A DNA stretch of 64,000 nucleotides from Bdellovibrio reynosensis (GTDB lineage Bacteria > Bdellovibrionota > Bdellovibrionia > Bdellovibrionales > Bdellovibrionaceae): NCBI RefSeq assembly GCF_022814725.1, contig NZ_CP093442.1:2604001-2668000 (forward strand), read 5' to 3'. The translations under genes were made by a program, and so were the position numbers. Every line of letters begins with the position of its first letter. Within the stretch, counting starts at the first letter, position 1. The notes beneath the pieces were generated by a model that was given only the letters and a program-made list of their open reading frames with translations, did not search any database and had not been told where the DNA came from. Positions 49,784 to 60,337 of this stretch are shown here, piece after piece.

Positions 49784-50399
49784 GACCGTTCTTGAAGTTC
49801 TTCATATAAGAATCAGCGACTTTTTTGTCATCAAGGCCCAGTGCTTTTGCCATTTGCACTACGTAACCTCTAACGAAAACCACAGCCGGAAGATTTCCTG
49901 CATCCATAGCTTCAATCGCCGTGACATAGTAGGAATTGATTTTCGTGATTTCGCTGACTTTTTGAACTGTAAGATTTTTGTATTCACGAACTTTTTTAAG
50001 TAAAGCGCCATCCCAGTTAGCCTGAGCTGCGATTTCTTTTTCAAAAGCTTCGTCTTTTTTATAAGCTGGTACTGACTTATCCGCTTTAGGTTCTGGATAC
50101 ATCTGTTTGCTGGCTTCTAAAATCGAAGCATAAGTAAGGTCATTCAAAGAAGAAAGACCATTACGCAAACGTTGATCATAGATATTTCTAAGAATCTTAT
50201 TACCTAGTACTTGGTAAGCTTCTTCAATCAAAACCAAAAGCTCTCGAGCTTCGTGTTCAGAGAAGATTGTATAGATAGCTGGATTGTCGCCAGAATAGGT
50301 GCTGCGAGCGCGATCATAGGCTACCGTCACCTCGTGTTGAGGCGCGTTTGCTGGTAGCTCAAGAATCTCGTAATAGTTATATCTAGTCGTTGCTTGCAT
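49773..50399 (-). CDS. J-domain-like plus RodZ-type HTH protein
   Basis: 208 residues in two parts. Residues 5-75 look like a J domain (RYNYYEILELPANAPQHEVTVAYDRARSTYS and AYQVLGNKILRNIYDQRL) but the HPD triplet needed to drive DnaK is replaced, so it is probably not an active co-chaperone. Residues about 120-205 are a RodZ-like HTH (LKKVREYKNLTVQKVSEITKINSYYVTAIEA and FVRGYVVQMAKALGLD). Together they may link DNA or a partner to a ParA/MinD-like ATPase, encoded by the gene just before it (8 nt gap). It overlaps rluD-family gene by 11 nt. Confidence 0.75.
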   Translation of the reverse strand: MQATTRYNYYEILELPANAPQHEVTVAYDRARSTYSGDNPAIYTIFSEHEARELLVLIEEAYQVLGNKILRNIYDQRLRNGLSSLNDLTYASILEASKQMYPEPKADKSVPAYKKDEAFEKEIAAQANWDGALLKKVREYKNLTVQKVSEITKINSYYVTAIEAMDAGNLPAVVFVRGYVVQMAKALGLDDKKVADSYMKNFKNGLGK

Positions 50400-50407
50400 C
50401 CTAGATA

Positions 50408-51379
50408 TTATACTACGGCGCGAAGCTCTTCCGGATCAATAAGTTGTTTGCAGGTAGTTAAAAATTGTCCCGCAAGTGGAGTAAATGGCTGCGCTACAAG
50501 AACGTGCTCTCTCGTACGAACTGACTGCCACACAGCGTTGTCGAAGTCGATCGCCCCCAAGAAATCAATACCAAGGTCGTAGTATTTAACACAAACACTC
50601 TTCATCGCATGTCCTAAATCAGAGTTTTTTGGACAACGAGCGGAGTTCACAACCAAGCGAACTGGCTTTTCTGAAAGCGCTTCAAAGAAATTATACTGAA
50701 TTCCACTTTGCTCTTTTAAATAAGAACGGAAAGAAAAAGGCTTCTCAAGTGTACGTTGACGATGATTTCTTAAAGTTGAAATCATTGTGCCAAAGGCGTC
50801 TGGCGTCGAATTTTCTTTTAAAGTATGGCACACGAAAGCTTCCAGGAATCGGTAAGTCTTTTCGATGCTTGTTGGTTCTGGTGAAGTGATAAGGAATTTC
50901 TCATCAGCAGCTTTGAATAACTCTAAGTGCGGTTCCAAAGCGCCAGCACCCATATCCACGATCACATAATCAGCGCGAAGCTTTTTTAATTCAGGCAATA
51001 GTCCGTGAACTTGAGAATATGAGAAATCAGTCGGAGTCCATGAATCCCAGAATCCTTGAACATAAGAAAGATGTGGGAACGGAGTCGGAATTACCAGCTC
51101 TTGCAAAGTTTTAGAACCTTCAAAGAAATGTCTGATGTTCATGTGGGAAGGTGAAAGACCTAAAGAAGTATGAACATTGGCGCCGCTTAAATCCAGATCG
51201 ACGATGACAACTGAATGACCTAGTTTAGAAAGAGTAATACCCAGGCTTGAAGAAACGAACGTTTTACCAACGCCACCTTTGCCGGAAGCAACAACCCAAA
51301 GCTTCGTATCACAGTTTTTTTCTGTGTGCGAAGTTTGGTCAACAGTTTCAAGATAGAGTTTGTGAAGATCTCGTTCCAT
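50408..51379 (-). CDS. MinD/ParA-family ATPase
   Basis: 323 residues. The deviant Walker A GKGGVGKTFVSSSLG, then VVIVDLDLSGANVHTSLGL and YVIVDMGAGALEPH place it in the MinD/FlhG group. The DNA-binding residues of ParA are not visible and no amphipathic C-terminal helix is obvious. It is clustered with the J/HTH protein, so both may act in placement of a cell-pole or flagellar structure; this is context-based inference. The ATG is followed downstream by tsaB after 10 nt on the same strand. Confidence 0.88.
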   Translation of the reverse strand: MERDLHKLYLETVDQTSHTEKNCDTKLWVVASGKGGVGKTFVSSSLGITLSKLGHSVVIVDLDLSGANVHTSLGLSPSHMNIRHFFEGSKTLQELVIPTPFPHLSYVQGFWDSWTPTDFSYSQVHGLLPELKKLRADYVIVDMGAGALEPHLELFKAADEKFLITSPEPTSIEKTYRFLEAFVCHTLKENSTPDAFGTMISTLRNHRQRTLEKPFSFRSYLKEQSGIQYNFFEALSEKPVRLVVNSARCPKNSDLGHAMKSVCVKYYDLGIDFLGAIDFDNAVWQSVRTREHVLVAQPFTPLAGQFLTTCKQLIDPEELRAVV

Positions 51380-51389
51380 CGATGCATCC

Positions 51390-52094
51390 TTATTTCAGCG
51401 GAGAGATGAGTATTCCTTTTTTTGTCTCTTCGGCTTCAGACGCGCGGATATAAAGAGGCACAAATGAATTCCAGTCCAAGGTTAGACCCTTTTTTGCTCT
51501 GGCTTCCGCCATGATGCCAAGAGTGGAAGGCAACGCTTGATCTGGAAAGTTTTCGTCTCGGGTAAACTTCTGTTTTAATTCTTCAGGAAAGTACTCATGG
51601 TAAGCTTCCCAACCATCACCCACGACTAGGCAGTCAGTGTTAATATGATTTTTCAAGTCACGGACGGGGATCGCTTCAGGACCTTTTAGATATTTTGGTT
51701 CCTCACCACTGACATCAAAAAGACCTGTGTAAACCATGTTTTTGTAAGCATTAATAATTGCCAGCACCGGTTTGCCACAGTCTTTAGCTTGCTGAGCTAG
51801 AAGCATCAAGGAATCGATGGTGACCATGGGTTTAGAATAAGCATAAGCAAATGACTTACCCGCATTGGCTGCCACGCGAATACCGGTAAAACTACCTGGA
51901 CCCTGGCCGACTGCGAACACATCGATATCTTCTAGTTTTAACTGAGTTTTTTCTAAACAATTAGCAACAAAGGGGCTGATGATTTCGCTATGGGATTTTT
52001 GCCGCAGTGATGTTTCTTCTGCGGCAACTTTTCCATCAATAACCACAGCGACTCCACCAAGCAGAGTGCTGGTTTCCATAGCTAGTATTTTCAT
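51390..52094 (-). CDS. tsaB: tRNA N6-threonylcarbamoyladenosine biosynthesis protein TsaB
   Basis: 234 residues. MKILAMETSTLLGGVAVV and GQGPGSFTGIRVAANAGKSFAYAYSKP are the ASKHA-fold signatures of TsaB, which with TsaD/TsaE places t6A37 on tRNAs reading ANN codons. The C-terminal part is shorter than TsaD and lacks the metal-binding histidines. Overlaps rseP by 4 nt (ATGA). Confidence 0.94.
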   Translation of the reverse strand: MKILAMETSTLLGGVAVVIDGKVAAEETSLRQKSHSEIISPFVANCLEKTQLKLEDIDVFAVGQGPGSFTGIRVAANAGKSFAYAYSKPMVTIDSLMLLAQQAKDCGKPVLAIINAYKNMVYTGLFDVSGEEPKYLKGPEAIPVRDLKNHINTDCLVVGDGWEAYHEYFPEELKQKFTRDENFPDQALPSTLGIMAEARAKKGLTLDWNSFVPLYIRASEAEETKKGILISPLK

Positions 52095-53764
52095 AATCCT
52101 AATAGACGAGTAAAGTCGTTAAACAAGGCAAAGATCATTAAGCTCATCAACAGAGCTAGACCTACCTGCTGTGCAATTTCCATTTTCTTGATGCTAAGCG
52201 GGGCACCCTTTACCACTTCGATGATGTAGAACACAAGGTGACCACCATCAAGTACTGGGATCGGCATCAAGTTCAGGATGAAAAGGTTCACAGAAATGAT
52301 AGCCATCATCTGTAAGAACTGAGTTAAACCGATTTTAAATGTTTCGCTCGCAGCCTGACCGATGGAAATAACACCACCGATATTTTTCGGAGAAATCATT
52401 CCCTGGAAGAGTTTCACAAAACTCATCACAGTCATGACTGATACTTCCCAAGTTTTTTGCGTACCGCGAACCAAGGCTTCGCCCACGCCAGCAGCTTTGA
52501 CAGTCATTAATTCAGGAACAGCGATGTTAGCAATTGGCGAAATGCCAATTGTATAACGTTTTTCTTCAGTTCCCGCAGCCGTCATTTGTGTCGTCATTTT
52601 TGGCGTGATTTTAAGATTCAATTTTTCGCCGTTACGAAGAACAACCAGATCCACCGGATTTTTTCCGTCAAAAGATTTGATGTTGCTAATAACATCTTCC
52701 CACTTTTGCAAAGTCACGTTGTTGATAGAAACCAAACGATCCATTGAACGTAAGCCAGCAGCTTCCGCTGGAGAGTTTTCAAGAACTTTGCTTAGGTAAA
52801 GTTCAGAACTTTCAAAACCCAAACCTTGCATCGTGAATGAATTCATCGACTCAAGCGGAGCCAACGTCACTGTCAGCGGCTTTTCAGTATTATCACCTTC
52901 ACGAACGCCCATGGCTTCAATCGTCAAAGTCTCTTTAGCATTTAGTTTAGCTAATAGAGGCTCAATTTGACGCCAGTAACTTACTTTTTGTCCATTGATC
53001 GAAGTCAGTGTATCGCCGGTTTTCAAACCCAAAGCATGAAGAGGGGAATTAGGTAAAACTCCCACTGTTGTCCCAGCAGAATAAGGACTTAAGCCATCGA
53101 TGTTCGCGATATAATCAAAATTGCTAAGCACGTTTGGATTGCGCTCTGGTTTTGTATCCATCGCAAATTGCGCAACCTCTTTAGTACCTTCACGCTCAAC
53201 CACAACATCAAGACGCAAATCTTGAGCTTCTTTTAAGCTGATGGTTTTTTGCAAATCTTCCCAAGTTGAAATTGGTTTTTGATTTACAGAAACAATTTTG
53301 TCTCCAGATCTGAAACCCGCTGCATAGGCAGGAGAACTTGCAGTCACATCACCGGCAACCGGCGTTTTAGCATCTTCACCAACCATCGCGACCGTGAAGA
53401 AAATCAAAATCGCAAAAAAGAAGTTCATCAAAGGACCCGCTAAAACGACTGCAATACGTTGCCAGACGTTCTTGTGGGTGAATGAATATTTCTTTTCTTC
53501 TTCCGGAATATTGTCGGCGCCTTGTTCGCCAAACATTTTCACATAGCCACCCAGTGGGATTAGTGAAAGTGCATAGGTCGTGTCGCCTTTTTTAAATTTC
53601 AAAAGTTTTTTGCCGAACCCAAGACTGAATACTTCAACTCTTACTCCGCACCAACGGGCGACAAGAAAGTGTCCAAGCTCATGAACGAAAATTAGGATCC
53701 CGAGCAAAATGACAAATGGAACGATTGCAGACAAACCTTGTTGAAAGTAAGAAAAAATATTCAT
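52091..53764 (-). CDS. rseP: Site-2 protease RseP with three PDZ domains
   Basis: 557 residues. HELGH (28-32) in the first membrane helix and LDGG (505-508) in a late helix form the zinc active site. Between them three PDZ-like modules are readable: about 135-200 (AAGFRSGDKIVSVNQKPI), 228-300 (ALGLKTGDTLTSINGQKV) and 318-388 (AAGLRSMDRLVSINNVTL). E. coli RseP has two and is about 450 residues, so this form has an extra module. It cleaves anti-sigma factors in the membrane. It lies in the normal cdsA-rseP context. Confidence 0.95.
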   Translation of the reverse strand: MNIFSYFQQGLSAIVPFVILLGILIFVHELGHFLVARWCGVRVEVFSLGFGKKLLKFKKGDTTYALSLIPLGGYVKMFGEQGADNIPEEEKKYSFTHKNVWQRIAVVLAGPLMNFFFAILIFFTVAMVGEDAKTPVAGDVTASSPAYAAGFRSGDKIVSVNQKPISTWEDLQKTISLKEAQDLRLDVVVEREGTKEVAQFAMDTKPERNPNVLSNFDYIANIDGLSPYSAGTTVGVLPNSPLHALGLKTGDTLTSINGQKVSYWRQIEPLLAKLNAKETLTIEAMGVREGDNTEKPLTVTLAPLESMNSFTMQGLGFESSELYLSKVLENSPAEAAGLRSMDRLVSINNVTLQKWEDVISNIKSFDGKNPVDLVVLRNGEKLNLKITPKMTTQMTAAGTEEKRYTIGISPIANIAVPELMTVKAAGVGEALVRGTQKTWEVSVMTVMSFVKLFQGMISPKNIGGVISIGQAASETFKIGLTQFLQMMAIISVNLFILNLMPIPVLDGGHLVFYIIEVVKGAPLSIKKMEIAQQVGLALLMSLMIFALFNDFTRLLGL

Positions 53765-53839
53765 TCAAATATTCTAGATGGCAGAAGTCAGACGAGCTAC
53801 AAAATAAAAGTGTTTATGCAAACGGGCTCGACTTTTTGC

Positions 53840-54673
53840 TTACGACAAAAGATGAGACAAAATTAATATTCCTGAAAGAATCACAGGACTTGCGAACAGG
53901 ACCGCGTCGACTCTGTCTAAGACGCCACCATGACCTGGCATGATTTTCCCAGAATCCTTCACATCAGAGACTCGTTTTAATAATGATTCAAAGAAATCAC
54001 CAAACTGCCCAGCAAAGCCCGCAAGAGCTGCCAATATTAATAGTGGCGTAAGGGAAACTTCTGGGAACATTGCTAACCAACAGATAACCGCTGCAAGCAA
54101 AGAACCTACGGTTCCGCCGATCGAACCTTCCCAAGTTTTTTTCGGAGATACTGACGGCATAACTTTATGTCGGCCAATAAGGACGCCAAAAATATAGGCC
54201 ATGGTGTCGCCAGCAAACACAACAGCCAACAAGAAAGTAAACCAAGCAATGCCGTTGTTATGTTCTAAAATTCTGTAAGCAAAAGAAGGCAATAGGCCAA
54301 TATAGAATAGTCCCAAGGCCCCTTTAGCGCAGTAAGTGGCCATTGAATTCAGCTCACCTTGTTTGTGTGAAACTAAAAGCACCGCGATGATGTAAGTAAT
54401 AAGACTTAACGAAAATGCCAATGAGCCAACACTGAGCGAAGAAATAGAAGCGGCAAAAACTGCTAAAGACAGAACGTAGAAAAAATATTTTAAGAACTTT
54501 GAATTTTCATTTTTAAAAAGAATTCCTAAAAGTTCATAGGCGCCAATGGCAACAATAAGACAAACTGCGATTTTAATCCCGTCAACGGCAAGCGTGACAT
54601 AAAGTCCGATGATAAGTGCAAGGGCAATAATTGCGGAAGTAGCTCTAGTTAGGAAACTTTTCCAAGTTGTCAT
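53840..54673 (-). CDS. cdsA: Phosphatidate cytidylyltransferase
   Basis: 277 residues from the ATG at 54673 (AAGG 9 nt before); the upstream codons lie inside uppS. Eight hydrophobic helices and the CDP-diacylglycerol signature region in SVSPKKTWEGSIGG and GDFFESLLKRVSDVKDSGKIMPGHGGVLDRVD. It makes CDP-diacylglycerol for phospholipid synthesis. Its 5' end overlaps the uppS 3' end by 29 nt, so translation is probably coupled. Confidence 0.96.
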   Translation of the reverse strand: MTTWKSFLTRATSAIIALALIIGLYVTLAVDGIKIAVCLIVAIGAYELLGILFKNENSKFLKYFFYVLSLAVFAASISSLSVGSLAFSLSLITYIIAVLLVSHKQGELNSMATYCAKGALGLFYIGLLPSFAYRILEHNNGIAWFTFLLAVVFAGDTMAYIFGVLIGRHKVMPSVSPKKTWEGSIGGTVGSLLAAVICWLAMFPEVSLTPLLILAALAGFAGQFGDFFESLLKRVSDVKDSGKIMPGHGGVLDRVDAVLFASPVILSGILILSHLLS

Positions 54674-55376
54674 TCGCAGAGACCTTGCCAAATCGGCGTT
54701 GTCTCCCTGAAAAAGCGTGTAGGGCTTCATCAAGGTGAGATTCAGTGAAGTTAGGCCACAGTATATCAGTAAAATAAAATTCTGAGTATGCAGCTTGCCA
54801 CATTAAGAAATTAGACAATCTTTGCTCGCCACTCGTGCGAATGATCAAATCAGGATCCGGAGTAGGGTAAGTACTTAGGCTAGAATTGATAACGGATTCA
54901 TCAATTTCATCAGCGGATAATTCACCAGCCTCAACTCGGGCAGCGATCGAGCGCACAGCTTCCGTGATCTCTTGGCGAGACCCGTAACTAAGAGCAAAAA
55001 CAAGGTTTAAGCCTGTGCATTTGGAAGTCGCTTCAATGGATTTACCGATTGTTTCTGCCACGTCTTTTGGAACACGCGACAGATCTCCGATAACAGAGAA
55101 GCGGATATTTTCTTTGATCAGATTTTCAGTTTCACGCTTTAAGTAACGGCGAAGAATCGTCATTAACAAACTGACTTCGGCCTGAGGACGAAACCAGTTT
55201 TCGGTACTGAAAGCGTAAAGGGTCAGATTTTTAATACCCTTTTTAGAACACGCAGTGATGATCTTTTTAGCGACACGAGTCCCTTTGACATGTCCAAACG
55301 TGCGCGGACGGCCCTTGAGCTGAGCCCAGCGGCCATTTCCGTCCATAATAATAGCAATGTGTTTAGGTAGCGTCAT
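54645..55376 (-). CDS. uppS: Undecaprenyl diphosphate synthase (cis-prenyltransferase)
   Basis: 243 residues. Catalytic D12 in IIMDGNGRWAQLKGRPRTFGHVKG, then LTLYAFSTENWFRPQAEV and the later RTSGEQRLSNFLMWQAAYSEFYF with the magnesium and isopentenyl contacts. It makes the C55 lipid carrier for peptidoglycan. No dxr gene between frr and uppS, where E. coli has one. The gene has a plain ATG. Confidence 0.97.
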   Translation of the reverse strand: MTLPKHIAIIMDGNGRWAQLKGRPRTFGHVKGTRVAKKIITACSKKGIKNLTLYAFSTENWFRPQAEVSLLMTILRRYLKRETENLIKENIRFSVIGDLSRVPKDVAETIGKSIEATSKCTGLNLVFALSYGSRQEITEAVRSIAARVEAGELSADEIDESVINSSLSTYPTPDPDLIIRTSGEQRLSNFLMWQAAYSEFYFTDILWPNFTESHLDEALHAFSGRQRRFGKVSANDNLEKFPN

Positions 55377-55400
55377 CGTGTCCCGAACTGAATAAGCAAA

Positions 55401-55961
55401 CTAGATAGTCAAAATCGACTTTTCTTTTTCGTCAGCAACTTGATCGACTTTTTTAATATAATCGTCAGTCAGTTTTTGAACGTCAGCTTCGCCTTTTTTG
55501 CCTTCGTCTTCGCTGATAGCTTTATCTTTTTGAAGTTTTTTAACTTCTTCGTTGGCATCACGACGAGCCATACGAACGGCAACGCGAGCCTCTTCAGCGA
55601 TTTTCTTAACTTGTTTTGCCAAGTCTTTACGACGTTCTTCAGTCAAATCTGGAACTTTCAAACGGATCACTTTACCGTCGTTCATTGGCGCCATGCCAAG
55701 TTCAGACTTGATGATCGCTTGTTCGATATCTTTAAGAATAGAAACTTCCCAAGGCGCGATCAAAAATGATTTTGCGTCAGGGGTAGAGATTGAAGCAACT
55801 TGAGATAGTGGAGATGGAGTGCCGTAGTAGTTCACGCGGATATTATCTAGCATAGAAACCTGAGCGCGACCTGTGCGGATTTTTTTAAGTTCTTCACCTA
55901 AAGCCGCAACACTTTTATCCATCTTAGCTTGAGCATTCTTTTTTACATCAGCGATTGCCAT
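55401..55961 (-). CDS. frr: Ribosome recycling factor
   Basis: 186 residues, exact family size. The two-domain RRF is seen from SVAALGEELKKIRTGRAQVSMLDNIRVNYYGTPSPLSQVASI, IAPWEVSILKDIEQAI and VPDLTEERRKDLAKQVKKIAEEARVAVR. It releases post-termination ribosomes with EF-G. GGAG precedes the ATG by 7 nt. Lies in the conserved rpsB-tsf-pyrH-frr run. Confidence 0.98.
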   Translation of the reverse strand: MAIADVKKNAQAKMDKSVAALGEELKKIRTGRAQVSMLDNIRVNYYGTPSPLSQVASISTPDAKSFLIAPWEVSILKDIEQAIIKSELGMAPMNDGKVIRLKVPDLTEERRKDLAKQVKKIAEEARVAVRMARRDANEEVKKLQKDKAISEDEGKKGEADVQKLTDDYIKKVDQVADEKEKSILTI

Positions 55962-56000
55962 AGTTGTCTCCTTTGAGTGTCCAGTTACGCAAAGCGATTG

Positions 56001-57642
<1,642 letters not shown>

Positions 57643-57707
57643 AAGGAAGGCTCCTTTAAATACATTGGAAATATAAAGATCAAAATCAAAGAGGGACAAC
57701 AAAGCAA

Positions 57708-57727
57708 AGGGTGGCTAGGGCCACCCT
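57708..57727 (-). terminator. Hairpin between rpsB and tsf (attenuator-like)
   Basis: GGGTGGC (57709-57715) and GCCACCC (57720-57726) form a perfect 7-bp stem with an extra A-T pair. On the minus strand the following sequence CTTTGCTTTG is T-rich but not a pure T-run, so partial termination is likely. Confidence 0.6.
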
Positions 57728-57743
57728 CTGTTGAATATTCTGA

Positions 57744-58682
57744 CTACTCAGCAGAGTCGTCAGATTTTTCGCCTTGCTCAAGCTCAGCTTGGATTTCAAC
57801 TTCTTCTGCTGTACCAGCAGCAACAAGTTTACGACCTTTAGTTGCTTTAACAACTGCAGGACCAGCTGATTTCTTAGGAGCTTCTTTACCGCCAGCAGGT
57901 CTTGCACCGCGACGTTTTGGAGCTTCTTCTTTACCTTCAGCTTTAGCTTCTTTAGCAACGTCAGACTGTTTATCAGTCATAGTGCGAAGTTTGCCTTCCC
58001 ACTCTTTCGCGCCTTCAAGATAAGCATCAGCAACTAGGTTAGCGAACAATTTGATAGAACGGATCGCATCGTCGTTACCTGGGATTGCGTATTCAACAGA
58101 CTCTGGATCAGAGTTCGTGTCAGCAATAGCAACAACTGGGATACCCAAGCGTTTAGCTTCAGCAACTGCGATGTGTTCTTTTGGAAGATCCACAACGAAC
58201 ATAGCAGATGGCATTTCTTTCATTTCACGGATACCTGAAAGGAAATCAGTCAAACGAAGGTATTCTTTTTCAAGTTTTGCGCGCTCTTTTTTAGTAAGGT
58301 AATTGAATTCACCTTTTTCTTTCATGGTGTCGATTTTGCGAAGACGATCGATAGATGATTTGATCGTTTCGAAATTCGTCATCATGCCACCCAACCAACG
58401 CTTAGTTACATGGTACTGACCGCATTTTTGAGCCGCTTCAATGATTGGCTCGATAGCTTGCTTCTTAGTTCCAACGAAGATCAAACGACCACCGTTAGCA
58501 GCGATTTCTTTTACGAAGTCAGCAGCTTTGTTTGCGCGTACAACAGTCTTTTGAAGGTCAATGATATGAATGCCTCCGCGAGCTGTGTAAACATAAGGTT
58601 TCATTTTTGGGTTCCAACGCTGTGTTTGATGTCCGAAGTGGACGCCAGCGTCTAGCATTTCTTTCATGGTTACTTGAGCCAT
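57744..58682 (-). CDS. rpsB: Small ribosomal subunit protein uS2, with C-terminal extension
   Basis: 312 residues, about 70 longer than in E. coli (241). The conserved part has MAQVTMKEMLDAGVHFGHQTQRWNPKMKPYV and IHIIDLQKTV, then AVAEAKRLGIPVVAIADTNSDP. The last 75 residues are basic then acidic (KRRGARPAGGKEAPKKSAG; EEVEIQAELEQGEKSDDSAE), probably disordered. AAGGAAG precedes the ATG by 6 nt. First gene of the long housekeeping operon. Confidence 0.97.
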   Translation of the reverse strand: MAQVTMKEMLDAGVHFGHQTQRWNPKMKPYVYTARGGIHIIDLQKTVVRANKAADFVKEIAANGGRLIFVGTKKQAIEPIIEAAQKCGQYHVTKRWLGGMMTNFETIKSSIDRLRKIDTMKEKGEFNYLTKKERAKLEKEYLRLTDFLSGIREMKEMPSAMFVVDLPKEHIAVAEAKRLGIPVVAIADTNSDPESVEYAIPGNDDAIRSIKLFANLVADAYLEGAKEWEGKLRTMTDKQSDVAKEAKAEGKEEAPKRRGARPAGGKEAPKKSAGPAVVKATKGRKLVAAGTAEEVEIQAELEQGEKSDDSAE

Positions 58683-58919
58683 GGTAGTACTTCCTTTCTG
58701 GTTAAACGTCCTCTCAGGTAGAGCCAGCTTCTTTTTTTCGCCGGAAGACCCCCTGTTTCAGTACTTTGGGGGACCAGTTAATGCCTGGGAGTGCTTTATT
58801 GTTGGAGTTTGGGGATATCATAGCGACACATAGGACGCAAGCAGTCTTTGGGTTGTTTCATTCTGGTGCACGGGGATTACAGAACGAAATAATCTCCTTA
58901 CAAAAGTTTAAGCTGCACC
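58683..58919. promoter_or_regulatory. Leader and divergent promoter region of rpsB
   Basis: About 237 nt between rpsB and the histidine kinase gene. On the minus strand a TATGAT (58817-58822) is a fair -10 for rpsB with no clear -35 at 17 nt, leaving about 130 nt of leader that holds a C-run (58764-58773) and G-run able to pair. An S2-type autoregulatory leader is possible but I cannot identify it. No credible ORF. Confidence 0.4.
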
Positions 58920-60284
58920 ATGTCGATGCCGATAAATTCTCTGGATAAGAGGCACATGAGCATCCAGAAAAACCACCCTGGGGTCCTACAAATATTTTCA
59001 GATCAAAATCGAGAGATCGCTTATCGGGTAGATAGGGCTTTTTCATTTCTGATGTTAATTCAATGGCTTGCCTGCATTTTGCTGGGCGGCCTGGTGGCTC
59101 CTCAGACGTGGCTTTCGGCGTCTGTTTCAGCTACTGAGGGGGGCCTGATCGGTGCCGCTTTAGGTGCGGCTCTGGCTTTACCAGCTTTTTATTTTTCATG
59201 GTTTGCACCGGGAGAAAAAGTCACTCGCAACGTCATTACTGTGGCTCAGATGTGCTTTTCAATCCTGCTTATTTTTCTTACGGGTGGTCGAGCTGAAACC
59301 CATTTCCATGTCTTTGTTTCACTGGCTGCTCTTTCTTTTTATAAGGATCTGCAGATTTTATGGGTCGCTTGCTCCATCATCGTTGCCGATAGCATTCTTC
59401 GCGGCGTGTTCCTGCCGATGACTGTTTATGGTGCTTCTTCGGGAACGGATTGGCGCTGGTTAGAAAATACTCTTTGGGTGGTTTTTGAATGCGCTATCAT
59501 GTCATTGGGAATTCAGCGCATACGTTCTGAACTTTTAGAAATGGCCCATTCGAAGTTTTTGCTGATGAGCGCGCGAGAAGCTGCTGATCAAGCCTCACTT
59601 CTTAAATCAAAATTTCTGAATAACATGAGTCACGAAATTCGCACGCCACTGAGCAGTATTATCGGTTTTTCAGACATCTTGCGCGATACCTCGTTAGATC
59701 AAGAGCAAAGAGAATACGTTCACACAATCAATCGATGTTCTGAATCCTTACTTCATCTGATTAATGATATTCTTGATATTTCCAAAATCGAAAACGGGCT
59801 TTTGCAAATTGATAGGCACAACTTCAGTTTCAAAGAGCTGCATGAAGATGTGCATCGCATGTTCATGGTGACTTGCATGCAAAAGAAATTAGATCTGGAA
59901 CTGAATTTAGATTCGAGCATGCATATTCTGGCGCGGGGCGATTCCCATCGTCTTCGTCAGGTGCTGATCAATCTTGTTGGTAACGCTGTGAAGTTCACTG
60001 AAAAAGGCAAAGTAAAAATTGATGTGACTAAAAATTCAGATGGCAGCTATCAGTGGGATATTTGTGATACGGGCCGAGGAATTAGCGCAGAAAATATGGA
60101 AAAACTTTTTCAACCCTTTCAGCAAGGACACCCATCTGTTGCTAGAAAATATGGTGGCTCTGGATTGGGGCTTACGATTTCAAAAAACCTGATTGAGCTT
60201 ATGGGCGGTAATATTAGCGTTCAAAGCACAGAAGGCACGGGCACTACGTTTTCGTTTCATCTGCCTCTGGAAACCGTAAAATAA
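58920..60284 (+). CDS. Membrane sensor histidine kinase
   Basis: 454 residues from the ATG at 58920; the ATG at 58956 (AAGAGG before it) is another plausible start. Six or so N-terminal helices end with the family block AETHFHVFVSLAALSFYKDLQILW and DSILRGVFLPMTVYG. The dimerisation box has the phospho-His H238 in MSHEIRTPLSS, followed by an ATPase domain with RQVLINLVGNAVKFT, DTGRGIS and GGSGLGLTIS. There is no receiver domain and no response regulator gene adjacent, so the partner is elsewhere. Divergent from rpsB. Confidence 0.93.
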   Translation: MSMPINSLDKRHMSIQKNHPGVLQIFSDQNREIAYRVDRAFSFLMLIQWLACILLGGLVAPQTWLSASVSATEGGLIGAALGAALALPAFYFSWFAPGEKVTRNVITVAQMCFSILLIFLTGGRAETHFHVFVSLAALSFYKDLQILWVACSIIVADSILRGVFLPMTVYGASSGTDWRWLENTLWVVFECAIMSLGIQRIRSELLEMAHSKFLLMSAREAADQASLLKSKFLNNMSHEIRTPLSSIIGFSDILRDTSLDQEQREYVHTINRCSESLLHLINDILDISKIENGLLQIDRHNFSFKELHEDVHRMFMVTCMQKKLDLELNLDSSMHILARGDSHRLRQVLINLVGNAVKFTEKGKVKIDVTKNSDGSYQWDICDTGRGISAENMEKLFQPFQQGHPSVARKYGGSGLGLTISKNLIELMGGNISVQSTEGTGTTFSFHLPLETVK

Positions 60285-60317
60285 AAAAGGCGACTTTTCC
60301 GAGCCGCCTTTATCTTT
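60284..60317. terminator. Terminator between histidine kinase and FAD oxidoreductase genes
   Basis: Stem AAAGGCG (60286-60292) with CGCCTTT (60305-60311), and A-runs before and T-rich sequence after, in a convergent gap. The loop is 12 nt and the T-run is broken, so it is weaker than the others. Confidence 0.6.
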
Positions 60318-60337
60318 AAAAACATTTTTTTTGATTT

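Noticed and set aside
58766-58948. Short plus-strand ORF before the histidine kinase gene
   Set aside because: Overlaps the leader region of rpsB and the kinase start in another frame; no homology or ribosome binding site.
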